A DNA stretch of 64,000 bases from an uncultured Lachnospiraceae bacterium (GTDB taxonomy: Bacteria; Bacillota; Clostridia; Lachnospirales; Lachnospiraceae), in contig CAJTOL010000005.1 in the NCBI GenBank assembly GCA_910577645.1, positions 62,001 to 126,000 of the forward strand, in the 5' to 3' direction. Every line of letters starts with the position of its first letter. The first letter of the stretch is position 1. The position numbers and the translations under genes are program-made. Of this stretch, positions 1 to 8,781 are shown piece after piece. Under the pieces are notes generated by a model. The model was given only the letters and a program-made list of their open reading frames with translations, had not been told where the DNA came from and searched no databases.

Positions 1-956
1 TCGATGGTCTTAGAGGAAAATTCCGGGAACTCATCCAGAAACAAAATCCCTTCAGATGCCAAAGACAATTCTCCGGGATTTGGCACCAGGCCTCCTCCTG
101 CTAACGCCTGAGGGCTTATGGTATGGTGAGGATTTCGGAAAGGCCTTTTTGTCATCAGTGTCTCGCCCTTGGGAAGCAGCCCGCATACGCTGTAAATCTT
201 TGACACCTCAATCCGCTCTTTTTCTGTCATTGCAGGCATGATGGTAGGAATTCTCTGAGCAACCATAGTCTTTCCCGCGCCTGCTTCCCCCAGCATTAAA
301 AGATTGTGCTGCCCGGCGGCGGCTATCTCCGATGCCCGCCTTAACACTAATTGTCCATTTACCTCTGAAAAGTCCTTTTCTTCTCCAGATGAATCCTGGC
401 AGGACAGGGATTCTCCCTGTACCTTTACAACCCTTTTTATAATATCAGGATGGCGCAGCCATTCTACACATTGTTTTAGGGATTCCGGAGCAGCAATCTC
501 CATCTGCCGGACTGCCTGCCCCTCTCTCTCATTTCCCGGTGGCAGAAAACATTGGCAAAAGCCCTCTTCCTTAGCTGTCAGAACCATGGGAAGTACCCCT
601 CTCACCGGCTTTATAGTTCCGTCCAGCCCCAGTTCTCCCACAAATAAGCTGTTCAAATACGGCTCCAGATTTACATACTCTAAAGCTCCTAAAACTCCAA
701 GGGCAATGGCTAAGTCATAGCTGGTTCCCGCCTTGCGTATAGATGCCGGAGACAGATTAATCACCGTTTTTTTAGGAGGCATGGAAAACCCCGAATTTTT
801 CAAAGCAGTCCGCACCCTCTCCTGCGCCTCCCTCACCTCTGAAGACAGATATCCTACCATAGACATCCCTGGCAGGCCGTCGTGGGAATCCACTTCCACC
901 GTTATAATCCGGCCCTGGATTCCGCTGGTTCCCGCGCTGTATATCCTGCTAAACAC
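1..956 (-). CDS. comM: ComM/YifB-family Mg-chelatase-like AAA+ ATPase (C-terminus cut by window edge)
   Basis: Reading the minus strand gives about 318 residues of a YifB/ComM protein. The N-terminal domain begins FSRIYSAGTSGIQG and has the family's YLSSEVREAQERV and KTVINLSPAS stretches. Walker A (GEAGAGKT) lies near residues 222-230 and Walker B (ILFLDEFPEF) near 302-312. The family normally has about 500 residues; the rest lies beyond position 1. The start is GTG at 956: an ATG at 958 overlaps it but is in a frame that closes at once, and AAGGGAGA sits just upstream. ComM is a hexameric helicase that promotes branch migration in natural transformation in Gram-negatives; its role in Clostridia is less clear. 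The gene follows the radical-SAM pair by 25 bp and is probably the last gene of that operon. Confidence 0.93.
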   Translation of the reverse strand, partial: MFSRIYSAGTSGIQGRIITVEVDSHDGLPGMSMVGYLSSEVREAQERVRTALKNSGFSMPPKKTVINLSPASIRKAGTSYDLAIALGVLGALEYVNLEPYLNSLFVGELGLDGTIKPVRGVLPMVLTAKEEGFCQCFLPPGNEREGQAVRQMEIAAPESLKQCVEWLRHPDIIKRVVKVQGESLSCQDSSGEEKDFSEVNGQLVLRRASEIAAAGQHNLLMLGEAGAGKTMVAQRIPTIMPAMTEKERIEVSKIYSVCGLLPKGETLMTKRPFRNPHHTISPQALAGGGLVPNPGELSLASEGILFLDEFPEFSSKTI

Positions 957-981
957 ATAATCTCCCTTCTAAATTCTCTTC

Positions 982-1740
982 TTATTGAAATTCTGTCATA
1001 TAGCCCCGAAAACGCAATGGAAGATGATTTCTCTGGCACTTGGGATTAAAACGCTCCTTAATGGCGATAGTTCCGTGGAAAATCTTCCATAAATCTTCGT
1101 ACTCCCTGCTGTCTGTCTGCCAATTGTCGATTTCTCTTCTCATGGCCGGATCCGGCTGAAGGATGGCCCACCCCCTTCCCGGAAGGTAAACTGCCGCCTC
1201 CTGCCGGTTTTCATCATAGATCATCCATCGCTCTCCCGGAAAACGGTCAGAAAAGTGAGGCGCCAAAAGAGACAACACTCTGTTTTTAGGCGCGATACGG
1301 CTAAACATCAGGTTTCTGTCTGTGATCTGAGAAAACCGGATAAATTCGATAAGGAGATGGTTTTCGTTATATACATTTCTGCACATTTGAAACAGTTGAA
1401 AAACTGCTGGAATCTGCAGCATATCCACCACTTTTTTTCCAAAGTGGAATCCATATATTAGAAACCGGTAAATCTTGTCAGCCCTGTCCGGATCCTGAGA
1501 GAGGGAGGCAACATATACCTTTTCGTAAGCCTCCTCAGAAATCTTCTGGCGGATAGATTTTACAACCTTCTCTGCCTTTTCCATCTCTCTGGGAACGGTA
1601 AGGTATTCTGTAAACAACTCCTGCTCAAACCATCCGTCCAGCTGAAGCTTTACCTGAGCATGTCCCTTCCGGCTCATCCAGGCATCATAAACCCCGCATA
1701 AAATCCCGTCTAATGAGTCCTCACAAATATATACCGTCAT
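982..1740 (-). CDS. TIGR03915-type putative DNA repair protein (DUF4130), partner of the radical-SAM protein
   Basis: This 252-residue protein matches the TIGR03915/DUF4130 family. Recognisable features are the N-terminal TVYICEDSLDGILCGVYDAW and a C-terminal block with DENRQEAAVYLPGRGW, ending in KCQRNHLPLRFRGYMTEF. The family has been linked to the uracil-DNA glycosylase fold and is almost always encoded next to the radical-SAM protein found here just upstream, so the two probably act together on damaged or modified DNA; that function is predicted, not proven. A GGAGGGG ribosome site precedes ATG 1740, and only 17 bp separate it from the upstream gene, so translation in one operon is very likely. 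Confidence 0.88.
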   Translation of the reverse strand: MTVYICEDSLDGILCGVYDAWMSRKGHAQVKLQLDGWFEQELFTEYLTVPREMEKAEKVVKSIRQKISEEAYEKVYVASLSQDPDRADKIYRFLIYGFHFGKKVVDMLQIPAVFQLFQMCRNVYNENHLLIEFIRFSQITDRNLMFSRIAPKNRVLSLLAPHFSDRFPGERWMIYDENRQEAAVYLPGRGWAILQPDPAMRREIDNWQTDSREYEDLWKIFHGTIAIKERFNPKCQRNHLPLRFRGYMTEFQ

Positions 1741-1757
1741 CTCATCCCCTCCAAAAG

Positions 1758-3260
1758 TTACATATCTCCAAAGACAGCAGCTACTTTATCTTCCCCCGTA
1801 GGCTCTGCCTCCAGTTTCATATCGTGAAACAGGGAAAGCTGACGGTAGGAGTCCTGATGGGAAATATCCCAGTTTTTCCGCCTCTCATCTCCTATCAGAC
1901 AAGATGTAATAAAATCCTGATCCAGCCGTGTCCCCTGCTCCATTCTGCCTGAACAGGTGATAAAATAAACGGCCCGTTTTAAAACTACCCCCAGCTTTTT
2001 CAAAGTGGCAAAGTCCAGCGCTCCATTCCGCCTGGCAGCCAGAATCCTTCCGGCAGACTTTACTCCAATCCCCGGAACCCTTAACAGGGTTTGATACTCC
2101 GCCCGGTTTACCTCTACCGGAAACAACTCAAGATGGCGCAGCGCCCAGTCGCACTTTGGATCTAAAAACACATTAAAATCCGGTTTATCTTCTGTTAAAA
2201 GCTCGTCCGCCTGAAAGCCGTAAAAACGCAAAAGCCAATCTGCCTGATAAAGCCTGTGTTCCCGCAGTAATGGAGGGCCTCCCGGAAGGGCCGGAAGTGA
2301 GGAATCTTCATTTACCCGGACAAAGGCAGAAAAAAATACCCGCTTCAATCCATAGCTCTGATACAATGCCTCTGTCACTTTCATCATTTGGTAATCATTT
2401 TCCGGAGTAGCCCCTACAATCATCTGTGTACTCTGGCCGGCAGGTACAAATCTTTGTTCTCTCCCCAAAAATGACGGCGCATAAAATCCCTGGTCCGGAA
2501 AAGTTTTACCAGAATCCGCTCCCTCCAAAAGGGATGGCGAAACCTTATCCGGACGGAACAGAGATGCCCCGCCGGTAAACCCGGCCCTCCCTCTGCCGTC
2601 CAGTCTCTTCCGCTCCCCTGACAGCTCCTCCAAAAGCTTCTGCTGTCGGAAGATTCCCCGTTGAATCTGACGCATAGGCCTTAAAATCTTATCCCTGGTT
2701 TTTCCTGGAGCAAGATTTTTAAGGCCCTGGGTTGTCGGAAGCTCTAAGTTAACGCTCATCCGATCTGACAGAAAGCCAATACGTTCAATCAGCTCCTCAT
2801 CTGCCCCTGGAATTGCCTTAATATGGATATATCCGTTAAAACGATGCTCCGTTCTCAAAGAATACACGGTTTGGTAAATCTGCTCCATGGTATAGTTGGC
2901 ATTGTGTAAAATCCCTGAACTTAAAAACAATCCCTCTATATAATTCCTTCTATAAAACTCCATGGTAAGACGGCAGACCTCATCGGGAGTAAACGCTGTC
3001 CGCAAGGTATCGTTAGAGCTTCGGTTAATACAATATTTGCAGTCATAAATACATTGATTGGTAAAAAGAATTTTCAACAGGGAAATGCAGCGGCCATCTG
3101 CCGAAAAGCTGTGGCAGATACCTGCTTCCGCTGTATTTCCCACCATGCCGGCCTTCCCTTTCCGCGCAACACCGCTGGAAGTGCACGCTACGTCATACTT
3201 GGCCGCATCCGTTAAAATCCGTAATTTCTCCTGTAAGCTCAGATTCTGCTGAATCAACAT
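1758..3260 (-). CDS. Putative DNA modification/repair radical-SAM protein (TIGR03916) with C-terminal helix-hairpin-helix
   Basis: The 500-residue protein carries the radical-SAM cysteine motif CIYDCKYC near residue 70, which binds the 4Fe-4S cluster that cleaves S-adenosylmethionine. A helix-hairpin-helix DNA-binding motif (LLRVPGIGVKSAGRIL) lies near residue 390. This combination and the neighbouring DUF4130 gene define the TIGR03916 family, annotated as a putative DNA modification/repair enzyme; the substrate is unknown. There is a low-complexity, variable stretch around residues 210-260. ATG 3260 is preceded by AGGAGGAAAG. The promoter upstream is bracketed by two LexA-like boxes, which fits a DNA-damage role. 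Confidence 0.93.
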   Translation of the reverse strand: MLIQQNLSLQEKLRILTDAAKYDVACTSSGVARKGKAGMVGNTAEAGICHSFSADGRCISLLKILFTNQCIYDCKYCINRSSNDTLRTAFTPDEVCRLTMEFYRRNYIEGLFLSSGILHNANYTMEQIYQTVYSLRTEHRFNGYIHIKAIPGADEELIERIGFLSDRMSVNLELPTTQGLKNLAPGKTRDKILRPMRQIQRGIFRQQKLLEELSGERKRLDGRGRAGFTGGASLFRPDKVSPSLLEGADSGKTFPDQGFYAPSFLGREQRFVPAGQSTQMIVGATPENDYQMMKVTEALYQSYGLKRVFFSAFVRVNEDSSLPALPGGPPLLREHRLYQADWLLRFYGFQADELLTEDKPDFNVFLDPKCDWALRHLELFPVEVNRAEYQTLLRVPGIGVKSAGRILAARRNGALDFATLKKLGVVLKRAVYFITCSGRMEQGTRLDQDFITSCLIGDERRKNWDISHQDSYRQLSLFHDMKLEAEPTGEDKVAAVFGDM

Positions 3261-3292
3261 GGCTTTCCTCCTGTTTTATCCCAATCTATACC

Positions 3293-3359
3293 AAACGTTT
3301 GTTCTTTTAGTATAACATATTTTCAGACTGCTTACAAGAGTTTTTTCGAACTTTTGTTC
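3293..3359 (-). promoter_or_regulatory. Vegetative promoter flanked by two LexA (SOS) boxes
   Basis: On the minus strand TTGTAA (3337-3332), a 17-bp spacer and TATACT (3314-3309) form a sigma-A promoter for the radical-SAM operon. A perfect Gram-positive LexA core, GAAC-N4-GTTC, lies at 3348-3359, upstream of -35. A second core with one mismatch (GAACAAACGTTT, minus strand, 3304-3293) lies just downstream of -10, over the expected start of transcription. LexA bound at either side would block RNA polymerase. The sequence match is direct; SOS control is inferred. Confidence 0.75.
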
Positions 3360-3394
3360 TGTTACATCTTTATTCTGTTATCCACTGCGCTCCC

Positions 3395-6034
3395 CTATTC
3401 AATTCTGGCCCCGTCTTTCCCTACCAGATAGCCGTCAGGCGTAACTCCATCGGCATACATAGCTCCCAATTTTCCATGGGCTTCAGGGTTAAAATAGTAC
3501 CATTTTCCGTCAATAAGGTGCCAGCCGGTAACCATTGCTCCCCGATATCCGTCGCTTACCGGATTCAGATAATACCAGCTTCCATCCGCATCCAAGTGCC
3601 ATCCTGTTTTCATATGTCCCAGTGTTCCGTCCGACACAGTGTGGAGAAAATACCAGCGGCCGTCCTTATCCTGATACCATCCAATCTTCATATATTCATC
3701 CAGTCCAAACCGATACCAGTCAGTGCGTCCTGTAACTCCGTAATACAGATAGCACCATTCATCCTTGGCCCTGCCGCCTCCGGTATACTGAAAGATCCAG
3801 CCGTCCGGAAGTTTTTCCCACTCGCCGTTTTTTCCTTTTCCTAAATCTGTAACAGAACCTCCTTTAACGCCTGGTCCGCCCTGGATACTGCCGGATCCGC
3901 CTCCAGAACCGCCTCTAATACTTCCACCGGAGCTTCCGGAACTTCCTCCTGTGCTTCCTCCGGAGCTTCCGGAACTTCCTCCTGTGCTTCCTCCGGAGCT
4001 TCCGGAATTTCCTCCTGTACTTCCTCCGGAGCTTCCAGAGCTGTCCCCCTTACTTCCTGAGCCATCTCCCTGGTCTCCTCCTTCAGGATTTTCTCTGGCA
4101 GGAGGGTTATCTTCTGCCTTTTTCACGTCATCCTGGGTTCCCGGCTGTTGATCCGGACCATTCTCCCAAATCTCATCATCTTCTGTTCCCCAGATGCCGT
4201 CCTCTCCCGGACGCCGGTTGGTTCCGTCCCCGTTGTCAATAAAATCATCTTTGGTTCCGTATTCTCCGTCCATTCCTGCATGGATCCGCTGATCGTCTCC
4301 GGTTCCCGGCAGGCCGTCGGTACTGTTCCACCAAAGCTCGTCATCTTCTGTTTCCCAAATTCCGTCCTCCCCTGCCCGTCCGTTGGTTCCGTTCTCTTTC
4401 TCAATATAATCGTCCTTTGTATCAAATATTTCATCCAACCCGCTGTGGATCTGCTGCCCGGATTCCGTCTGGTACCAATCGTCTCCGGTTCCGTAAATGC
4501 CGTCATTTCCCGGATCTAAAGGAAGATCGTCCTCAGTTCCGGCTTCCCCGTCCTTGCCGTTATAAAAATAGTGATCATCCCTGGTTCCCATAATCCCGTC
4601 TTCCCCCGGGCGACGGTTGGTTCCGTTTCCCAAATCTTCAAAATTCAGCTCCCACATGGCCTTAAGAGAGGTGTTTTCTGCAATCTGATACAGGGTGTCT
4701 TCTGTCACCGCCTCTTCCTTCCCTTCCTGGAACCACCCTAAAAGCAAATAATCCACTTTCACTGCTTTGGGCAGCTCTCCGTAGGGGCTGTCATAAGTGA
4801 TCGCCCGTTTTTCTTCTTCGCAAATACCTCCATTGGGATCAAAAGAAACTTCATAAGTATTGGCCTCCCACTGAGCATATAAACGGAAACTGTCCTGGTC
4901 TTTCATCGTTAAGTTTTCAGCAGACTGCCCTTCCCGAAATATGCTTCCGGCTCCGGAAGCCAGGGTATTCCAGTAGGTAAAGCCATACCCCAGACGGACA
5001 AAATCGTTTCCGGCAATTAAAAACGGGGTTCCTACCTGCTGAGGAAATCCGCCCATTCTTCCTCCGGTAGCTCCATTTCCGTCATAAATTACCTGATACT
5101 GATTGGCAACCGTTTCCAATCTGGTATTGCATCTCATACAGTTTTTTATCTTGTACCCCGGAACTGTTTCCCCATCATAGGAGGGCGGTCCTGCATGTCC
5201 CAGTGCCGGAATCGTTTCGTTTACATTCCCACACATGGCGCATGTTCCGGTTATCGCTCCCGGCTGAATACAAGAAGGTTCTGTCCTGCCTGTGCCGGTA
5301 TGCGTATGGGCCGCCGCCGCTCCGGTAACAGCCTGCTGGCCTCCCAGAGGGAAAATTGTAACACCGCCGTAATCGGCCAGGTGAGGGGCATAGTAATAAA
5401 ACATTACGCCTGTAAGCCTTGGATGAGGATTGGTGACTGTTACTACCGTATTCCAGGCTCCTGTGCCGGTATCAGTGGAGTTTTGAATGGTAATAGCGTC
5501 TGCTATCTTTACTTTTTCCGCATTGCTGTAGCTGCCGGTCCCAGTCCAAATCTCTGTTTCCAGCTTTGTAATGGATTTTGAGGAATTTCTCTCATAATAC
5601 TCCCAGATACCGTCAACCTGTCTGGATGTACCTTCTTTACAATGATCGGAAATCATCTCATTAAATCCGTGATAGTACTCTGCCCCCTGAAACAGCAGGT
5701 ATACTCCTGGTTTTCCTTGTGTGCTTCCCATCTTTTCATGAGTTCCCGAACCGGTTATGGTCAGGACATTGGACGCCCGGCTGCTTTTAAGGGTTCGAAG
5801 CTGAATTTGTGCCTGTTCCAGTATTTGTGCCTGTTCCGGTATCTGTGCCTGTTCCGGCATCTGTACCTGTTCCGGTATCTGTACCTGTTCTGGTTCTTCA
5901 TAGTCTGCATTAGGGCTGCTTGCATAACCGGAATAGTCCCTGTGTACTCCCAGGGCCCAAGTAAGAAGCCTGCTCTGAAAGGCTAAAAACAATAAGATAA
6001 AACTGAAGGCAAATGCATATCCGATTTTTTTCAA
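3395..6034 (-). CDS. Large repeat-rich surface protein with choline-binding-type wall anchor
   Basis: About 879 residues from TTG 6034, chosen because GGGAGG sits 7 bp before it; the upstream in-frame ATG (6049) overlaps that ribosome site. Order of parts: an N-terminal membrane or signal segment (about residues 3-22); six tandem PEQVQI-like units; a region of unknown fold; two CxxC pairs; a Listeria-Bacteroides (InlB B-like) repeat beginning YQVIYDGNGATGG; nine units of the type xDGxxGTxDD; a Gly/Ser linker made of SGSSGGSTGG units; and four or more GW-type cell-wall-binding repeats at the C-terminus (TGWHLDADGSWYYLN). It is most likely displayed on the cell wall and may bind Ca2+ through the acidic repeats (inference). 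The Gly/Ser DNA is tandemly repeated and so prone to length change. Its function is unknown. Confidence 0.85.
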   Translation of the reverse strand: MKKIGYAFAFSFILLFLAFQSRLLTWALGVHRDYSGYASSPNADYEEPEQVQIPEQVQMPEQAQIPEQAQILEQAQIQLRTLKSSRASNVLTITGSGTHEKMGSTQGKPGVYLLFQGAEYYHGFNEMISDHCKEGTSRQVDGIWEYYERNSSKSITKLETEIWTGTGSYSNAEKVKIADAITIQNSTDTGTGAWNTVVTVTNPHPRLTGVMFYYYAPHLADYGGVTIFPLGGQQAVTGAAAAHTHTGTGRTEPSCIQPGAITGTCAMCGNVNETIPALGHAGPPSYDGETVPGYKIKNCMRCNTRLETVANQYQVIYDGNGATGGRMGGFPQQVGTPFLIAGNDFVRLGYGFTYWNTLASGAGSIFREGQSAENLTMKDQDSFRLYAQWEANTYEVSFDPNGGICEEEKRAITYDSPYGELPKAVKVDYLLLGWFQEGKEEAVTEDTLYQIAENTSLKAMWELNFEDLGNGTNRRPGEDGIMGTRDDHYFYNGKDGEAGTEDDLPLDPGNDGIYGTGDDWYQTESGQQIHSGLDEIFDTKDDYIEKENGTNGRAGEDGIWETEDDELWWNSTDGLPGTGDDQRIHAGMDGEYGTKDDFIDNGDGTNRRPGEDGIWGTEDDEIWENGPDQQPGTQDDVKKAEDNPPARENPEGGDQGDGSGSKGDSSGSSGGSTGGNSGSSGGSTGGSSGSSGGSTGGSSGSSGGSIRGGSGGGSGSIQGGPGVKGGSVTDLGKGKNGEWEKLPDGWIFQYTGGGRAKDEWCYLYYGVTGRTDWYRFGLDEYMKIGWYQDKDGRWYFLHTVSDGTLGHMKTGWHLDADGSWYYLNPVSDGYRGAMVTGWHLIDGKWYYFNPEAHGKLGAMYADGVTPDGYLVGKDGARIE

Positions 6035-6457
6035 ATAAATTCCTCCCATTTCTGCTTTTTAACTGATGCTGATTAACGATTTCTGTTTTCAGGTACAAAA
6101 TCCGGCAAAACCTGTTGTTTACATGTTTTGCTGGATACTCTATAAGCAGAACTTTACAGGCATAGGCATCCCCCACTTTCCCTTGTATACTTTTTGGCGC
6201 GCTGATTGCGCCGTACAAGCAGATTTGGAACTTTTGCTTCCAGATCCTTTTTTCCTAAACTTTGGAATTCACTGGCAGTACGCCGATAATTTTAGAAAAT
6301 AGAATTGCTTCCAGAAAGTTTAATGGATGGAGACATATTACCATATCTCCATCCATTATTCAAGTACCCGAGAGGGCTATTATTTTGCTATTTTTCGACA
6401 TTATATTTCCATTTCTTTCCCGTCACCGGAAAAACCTTCTTAGGCCCGGCCATCCTT
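6035..6457. other. Intergenic stretch with one hairpin
   Basis: No gene is supported here. It is AT-rich and holds the upstream region of the surface-protein gene (minus strand) plus a perfect 12-bp inverted repeat, AATGGATGGAGA at 6322-6333 with its complement at 6346-6357. The hairpin lies downstream of the patatin gene and could end its transcript, although no strong T-run follows it. Confidence 0.5.
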
Positions 6458-7327
6458 TTACAGCAATCCGAGAAAGGTTTTCAAATCCTGGTAAGAAGCT
6501 TCTCCGTCCTGATATCCCTGCTCATAAAGATCTAATAATTTTTCTTTGTTTTTCTCAATCCTGCCTACCGTAACTTCCCTGGAAGGACGGATCACAAAAA
6601 TGCGTCCTTCCTCCTCCCCTTTTGAAATGTAATCCAGGGTCTGGTTATAACGGATATGCCTGCTTTCCATCTGGGATACCAGCCTGGGGTACTTTCTGTA
6701 CAAACGACGTATGAGCTTAATAGCTCCGTTTGGGTCTTTCCGGTAGGATTCGTCTCTGGTCAATATCACTACGTTTTTGGAATTTCCTTTTGCCTCAGAA
6801 CGTTCTACGGGAATAGAGTCTGCGATTCCTCCGTCCAGGTAAAGGTGTCCATGGCTTCCAATGATTCTTGATACCAGCGGCAGCGAGCTGGAAGCCCGAA
6901 TGGCCCAAATGTCCCGATTCATATCCTTAATCTGCTGGTATCTGGCTTCGCCTGTTTCACAGTCAGTTAAAACCGCATAAAAACGCCCCGGATAGGATAA
7001 AAACGTCTCATAATCATAGGGATTCAGATGGTTGGGAATCTGATCATAGCACATTTTCACGCCAAACAAGTCTCCGGTCTTAATCAGGCTCCGGACTCCA
7101 CAATACCTGGGATCCTTTAGATAGTCTATGCTGACGGAGATTGCTCTTCCTCTCTGCTTTGACAGATAGCTGCAGGCGTGGACACTTCCTGCAGACACCC
7201 CGTAAACCTCTTCAAATTCCAGCCCCTTGTCTAAAAAGAAGTCCAACACCCCGGCCGTATAAACGCCTCTCATCCCGCCGCCTTCTAAAATCAGCCCGGC
7301 TTTTATCAGCTCTCTTTTTTCTTCCAT
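6458..7327 (-). CDS. Patatin-like phospholipase / RssA-type serine lipase
   Basis: The 289-residue protein has the full patatin signature: an oxyanion hole GGGMRG near residue 16, the nucleophile elbow GVSAGS (Ser near residue 46) and the catalytic Asp in DGGIADSIP near residue 167. Enzymes of this kind hydrolyse acyl esters of lipids through a Ser-Asp dyad. No signal peptide is seen, so it is probably cytoplasmic. It resembles the bacterial YjjU/RssA group; the true substrate is not known. A GGAGG site lies 7 bp before ATG 7327. It follows galE on the same strand, but a hairpin separates them. Confidence 0.9.
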   Translation of the reverse strand: MEEKRELIKAGLILEGGGMRGVYTAGVLDFFLDKGLEFEEVYGVSAGSVHACSYLSKQRGRAISVSIDYLKDPRYCGVRSLIKTGDLFGVKMCYDQIPNHLNPYDYETFLSYPGRFYAVLTDCETGEARYQQIKDMNRDIWAIRASSSLPLVSRIIGSHGHLYLDGGIADSIPVERSEAKGNSKNVVILTRDESYRKDPNGAIKLIRRLYRKYPRLVSQMESRHIRYNQTLDYISKGEEEGRIFVIRPSREVTVGRIEKNKEKLLDLYEQGYQDGEASYQDLKTFLGLL

Positions 7328-7352
7328 GCCTTGCCTCCATTTTCAGTCAGAA

Positions 7353-7415
7353 AAGGAGCCGCTGAAAATGAAGCCTGGAATTTTTCATCCTGCCTGTCAT
7401 TTTAAGCAGCTCCTT
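7353..7415. terminator. Long hairpin between galE and the patatin gene
   Basis: The arms AAGGAGCCGCTGAAAATGA (7353-7371) and its imperfect complement (7397-7415) pair over 17 of 19 positions. It lies just downstream of galE and probably terminates that transcript. The GGAG...AAAATGA arm resembles the hairpins at 19.8, 29.5, 40.1 and 49.2 kb. Confidence 0.65.
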
Positions 7416-7430
7416 ATTCATTATGTATCC

Positions 7431-8450
7431 TTACTGCTGGTTATATCCATCGGGATTGGATGACTGCCATCTCCAGGAGTCGCAGCACATCTCTTCAATC
7501 CCCAGATCTGCCTTCCAGCCCAGTTCCCTGGCAGCCTTTCCCGGATCGCAGTAACACTGGGCAATGTCTCCAGGCCGTCTGGGATCGATTACATAGGGAA
7601 GTTCTTTTCCGCAGGCCTTTTCATAAGCGTGAATTACATCTAAAACACTGTAACCATGTCCGGTTCCCAGATTATAGATGGAAACCCCCTCTTTATCTTC
7701 CAGCTTTTTAATTGCACACACATGTCCCTTTGCCAAATCTACTACATGAATGTAGTCGCGGACACCGGTTCCGTCAGGCGTATTGTAATCGTTGCCGAAT
7801 ACATGAACACATTCTCTCTTACCGATTGCTACCTGAGCAATGTAGGGCACCAGATTATTGGGGATTCCCTTGGGATCCTCGCCGATGGTTCCGCTTTCAT
7901 GGGCCCCAATCGGGTTAAAATAACGCAGAAGAATCACGTTCCACTCCGGATCCGCTACATTTAAGTCAGTAAGAATCTGCTCCAACATTCCCTTGGTCTG
8001 ACCATATGGATTGGTAATCTCGCCCTTGGGACATTCCTCTGTAATGGGCACAAAAGCCGGATCTCCGTAAACCGTTGCGGAAGAGCTGAACACAATATTT
8101 TTCACCTGATGTTCTCTCATAACGTCGCAGAGAATCAATGTGCCGGTAATGTTATTATGGTAATACTCTAACGGTTTCGCTACAGACTCGCCTACCGCCT
8201 TATATCCGGCAAACTGAATAACAGACTCAATCTTTTCTTTTTGGAAAACTTCCTCTAATGCAGGCTTGTCCAGCAAATCCACATTATAAAACTTTACGCT
8301 CTTGCCGGTAATCTTTTCTACCCGTCTCAAGGCTTCCTCACAAGAATTGTAAAGATTGTCTACTACTACTACCTCGTACCCTGCATTTAGCAGCTCCACG
8401 CAGGTATGGCTTCCGATATATCCGGCTCCGCCAGCTACTAGAATTGCCAT
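7431..8450 (-). CDS. galE: UDP-glucose 4-epimerase
   Basis: The 339-residue protein has the NAD-binding GGAGYIGSH motif at the N-terminus, the SSSATVYG serine region and the catalytic YGQTK tyrosine/lysine pair near residue 150, all diagnostic of short-chain-dehydrogenase-type GalE. It interconverts UDP-glucose and UDP-galactose, linking galactose use and cell-surface glycan synthesis. Length is normal for the family. AAGGAGGA precedes ATG 8450. No other Leloir genes are adjacent; the alpha-galactoside cluster at 30-38 kb would release galactose that this enzyme helps process. Confidence 0.97.
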   Translation of the reverse strand: MAILVAGGAGYIGSHTCVELLNAGYEVVVVDNLYNSCEEALRRVEKITGKSVKFYNVDLLDKPALEEVFQKEKIESVIQFAGYKAVGESVAKPLEYYHNNITGTLILCDVMREHQVKNIVFSSSATVYGDPAFVPITEECPKGEITNPYGQTKGMLEQILTDLNVADPEWNVILLRYFNPIGAHESGTIGEDPKGIPNNLVPYIAQVAIGKRECVHVFGNDYNTPDGTGVRDYIHVVDLAKGHVCAIKKLEDKEGVSIYNLGTGHGYSVLDVIHAYEKACGKELPYVIDPRRPGDIAQCYCDPGKAARELGWKADLGIEEMCCDSWRWQSSNPDGYNQQ

Positions 8451-8555
8451 AAAACATCCTCCTTTTTATCGGGGCAGAGAAACGGCCTCCGCCATCTGTC
8501 TGCCTGGCTTCAATCAGCCGCATATTCGGCGCCTCCCGAAGTGCGGCTCTTTTTT

Positions 8556-8584
8556 ATTATACTCTTGTTGTCGGTAAAGCACAA
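8556..8584 (-). promoter_or_regulatory. Sigma-A promoter for galE
   Basis: On the minus strand TTGTGC, a 17-bp spacer and a consensus TATAAT. Transcription would start near 8549, leaving a leader of about 100 nt before galE. That leader has short AGCCGC/GCGGCT complementarity. Confidence 0.65.
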
Positions 8585-8781
8585 TATAATTTTCTTTTGA
8601 TTTTTTGTGTATTTGCCTTCAGGGGATCTACTTCCATTAAGCCTGATTTCGTTCTATCCATTCTTCCTATATCTTCCATTCTTTCGTGGCCTACCCAGCA
8701 CACTCCATCCCCGCCGTAATTTCTCTACTTCCTTCTTCTCAATCCTGGACACATGCGCTCCTGTCAAGTTAGGGCTAAAAA

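Noticed and set aside
3920..4050. Tandem DNA repeats in the surface-protein gene as a CRISPR or satellite array
   Set aside because: The repeats are in frame and encode the SGSSGGSTGG linker, with no spacers of unique sequence.
3476..5986. Several long plus-strand frames opposite the surface-protein gene
   Set aside because: They are mirror frames of repetitive, biased coding DNA and have no ribosome sites or recognisable domains.
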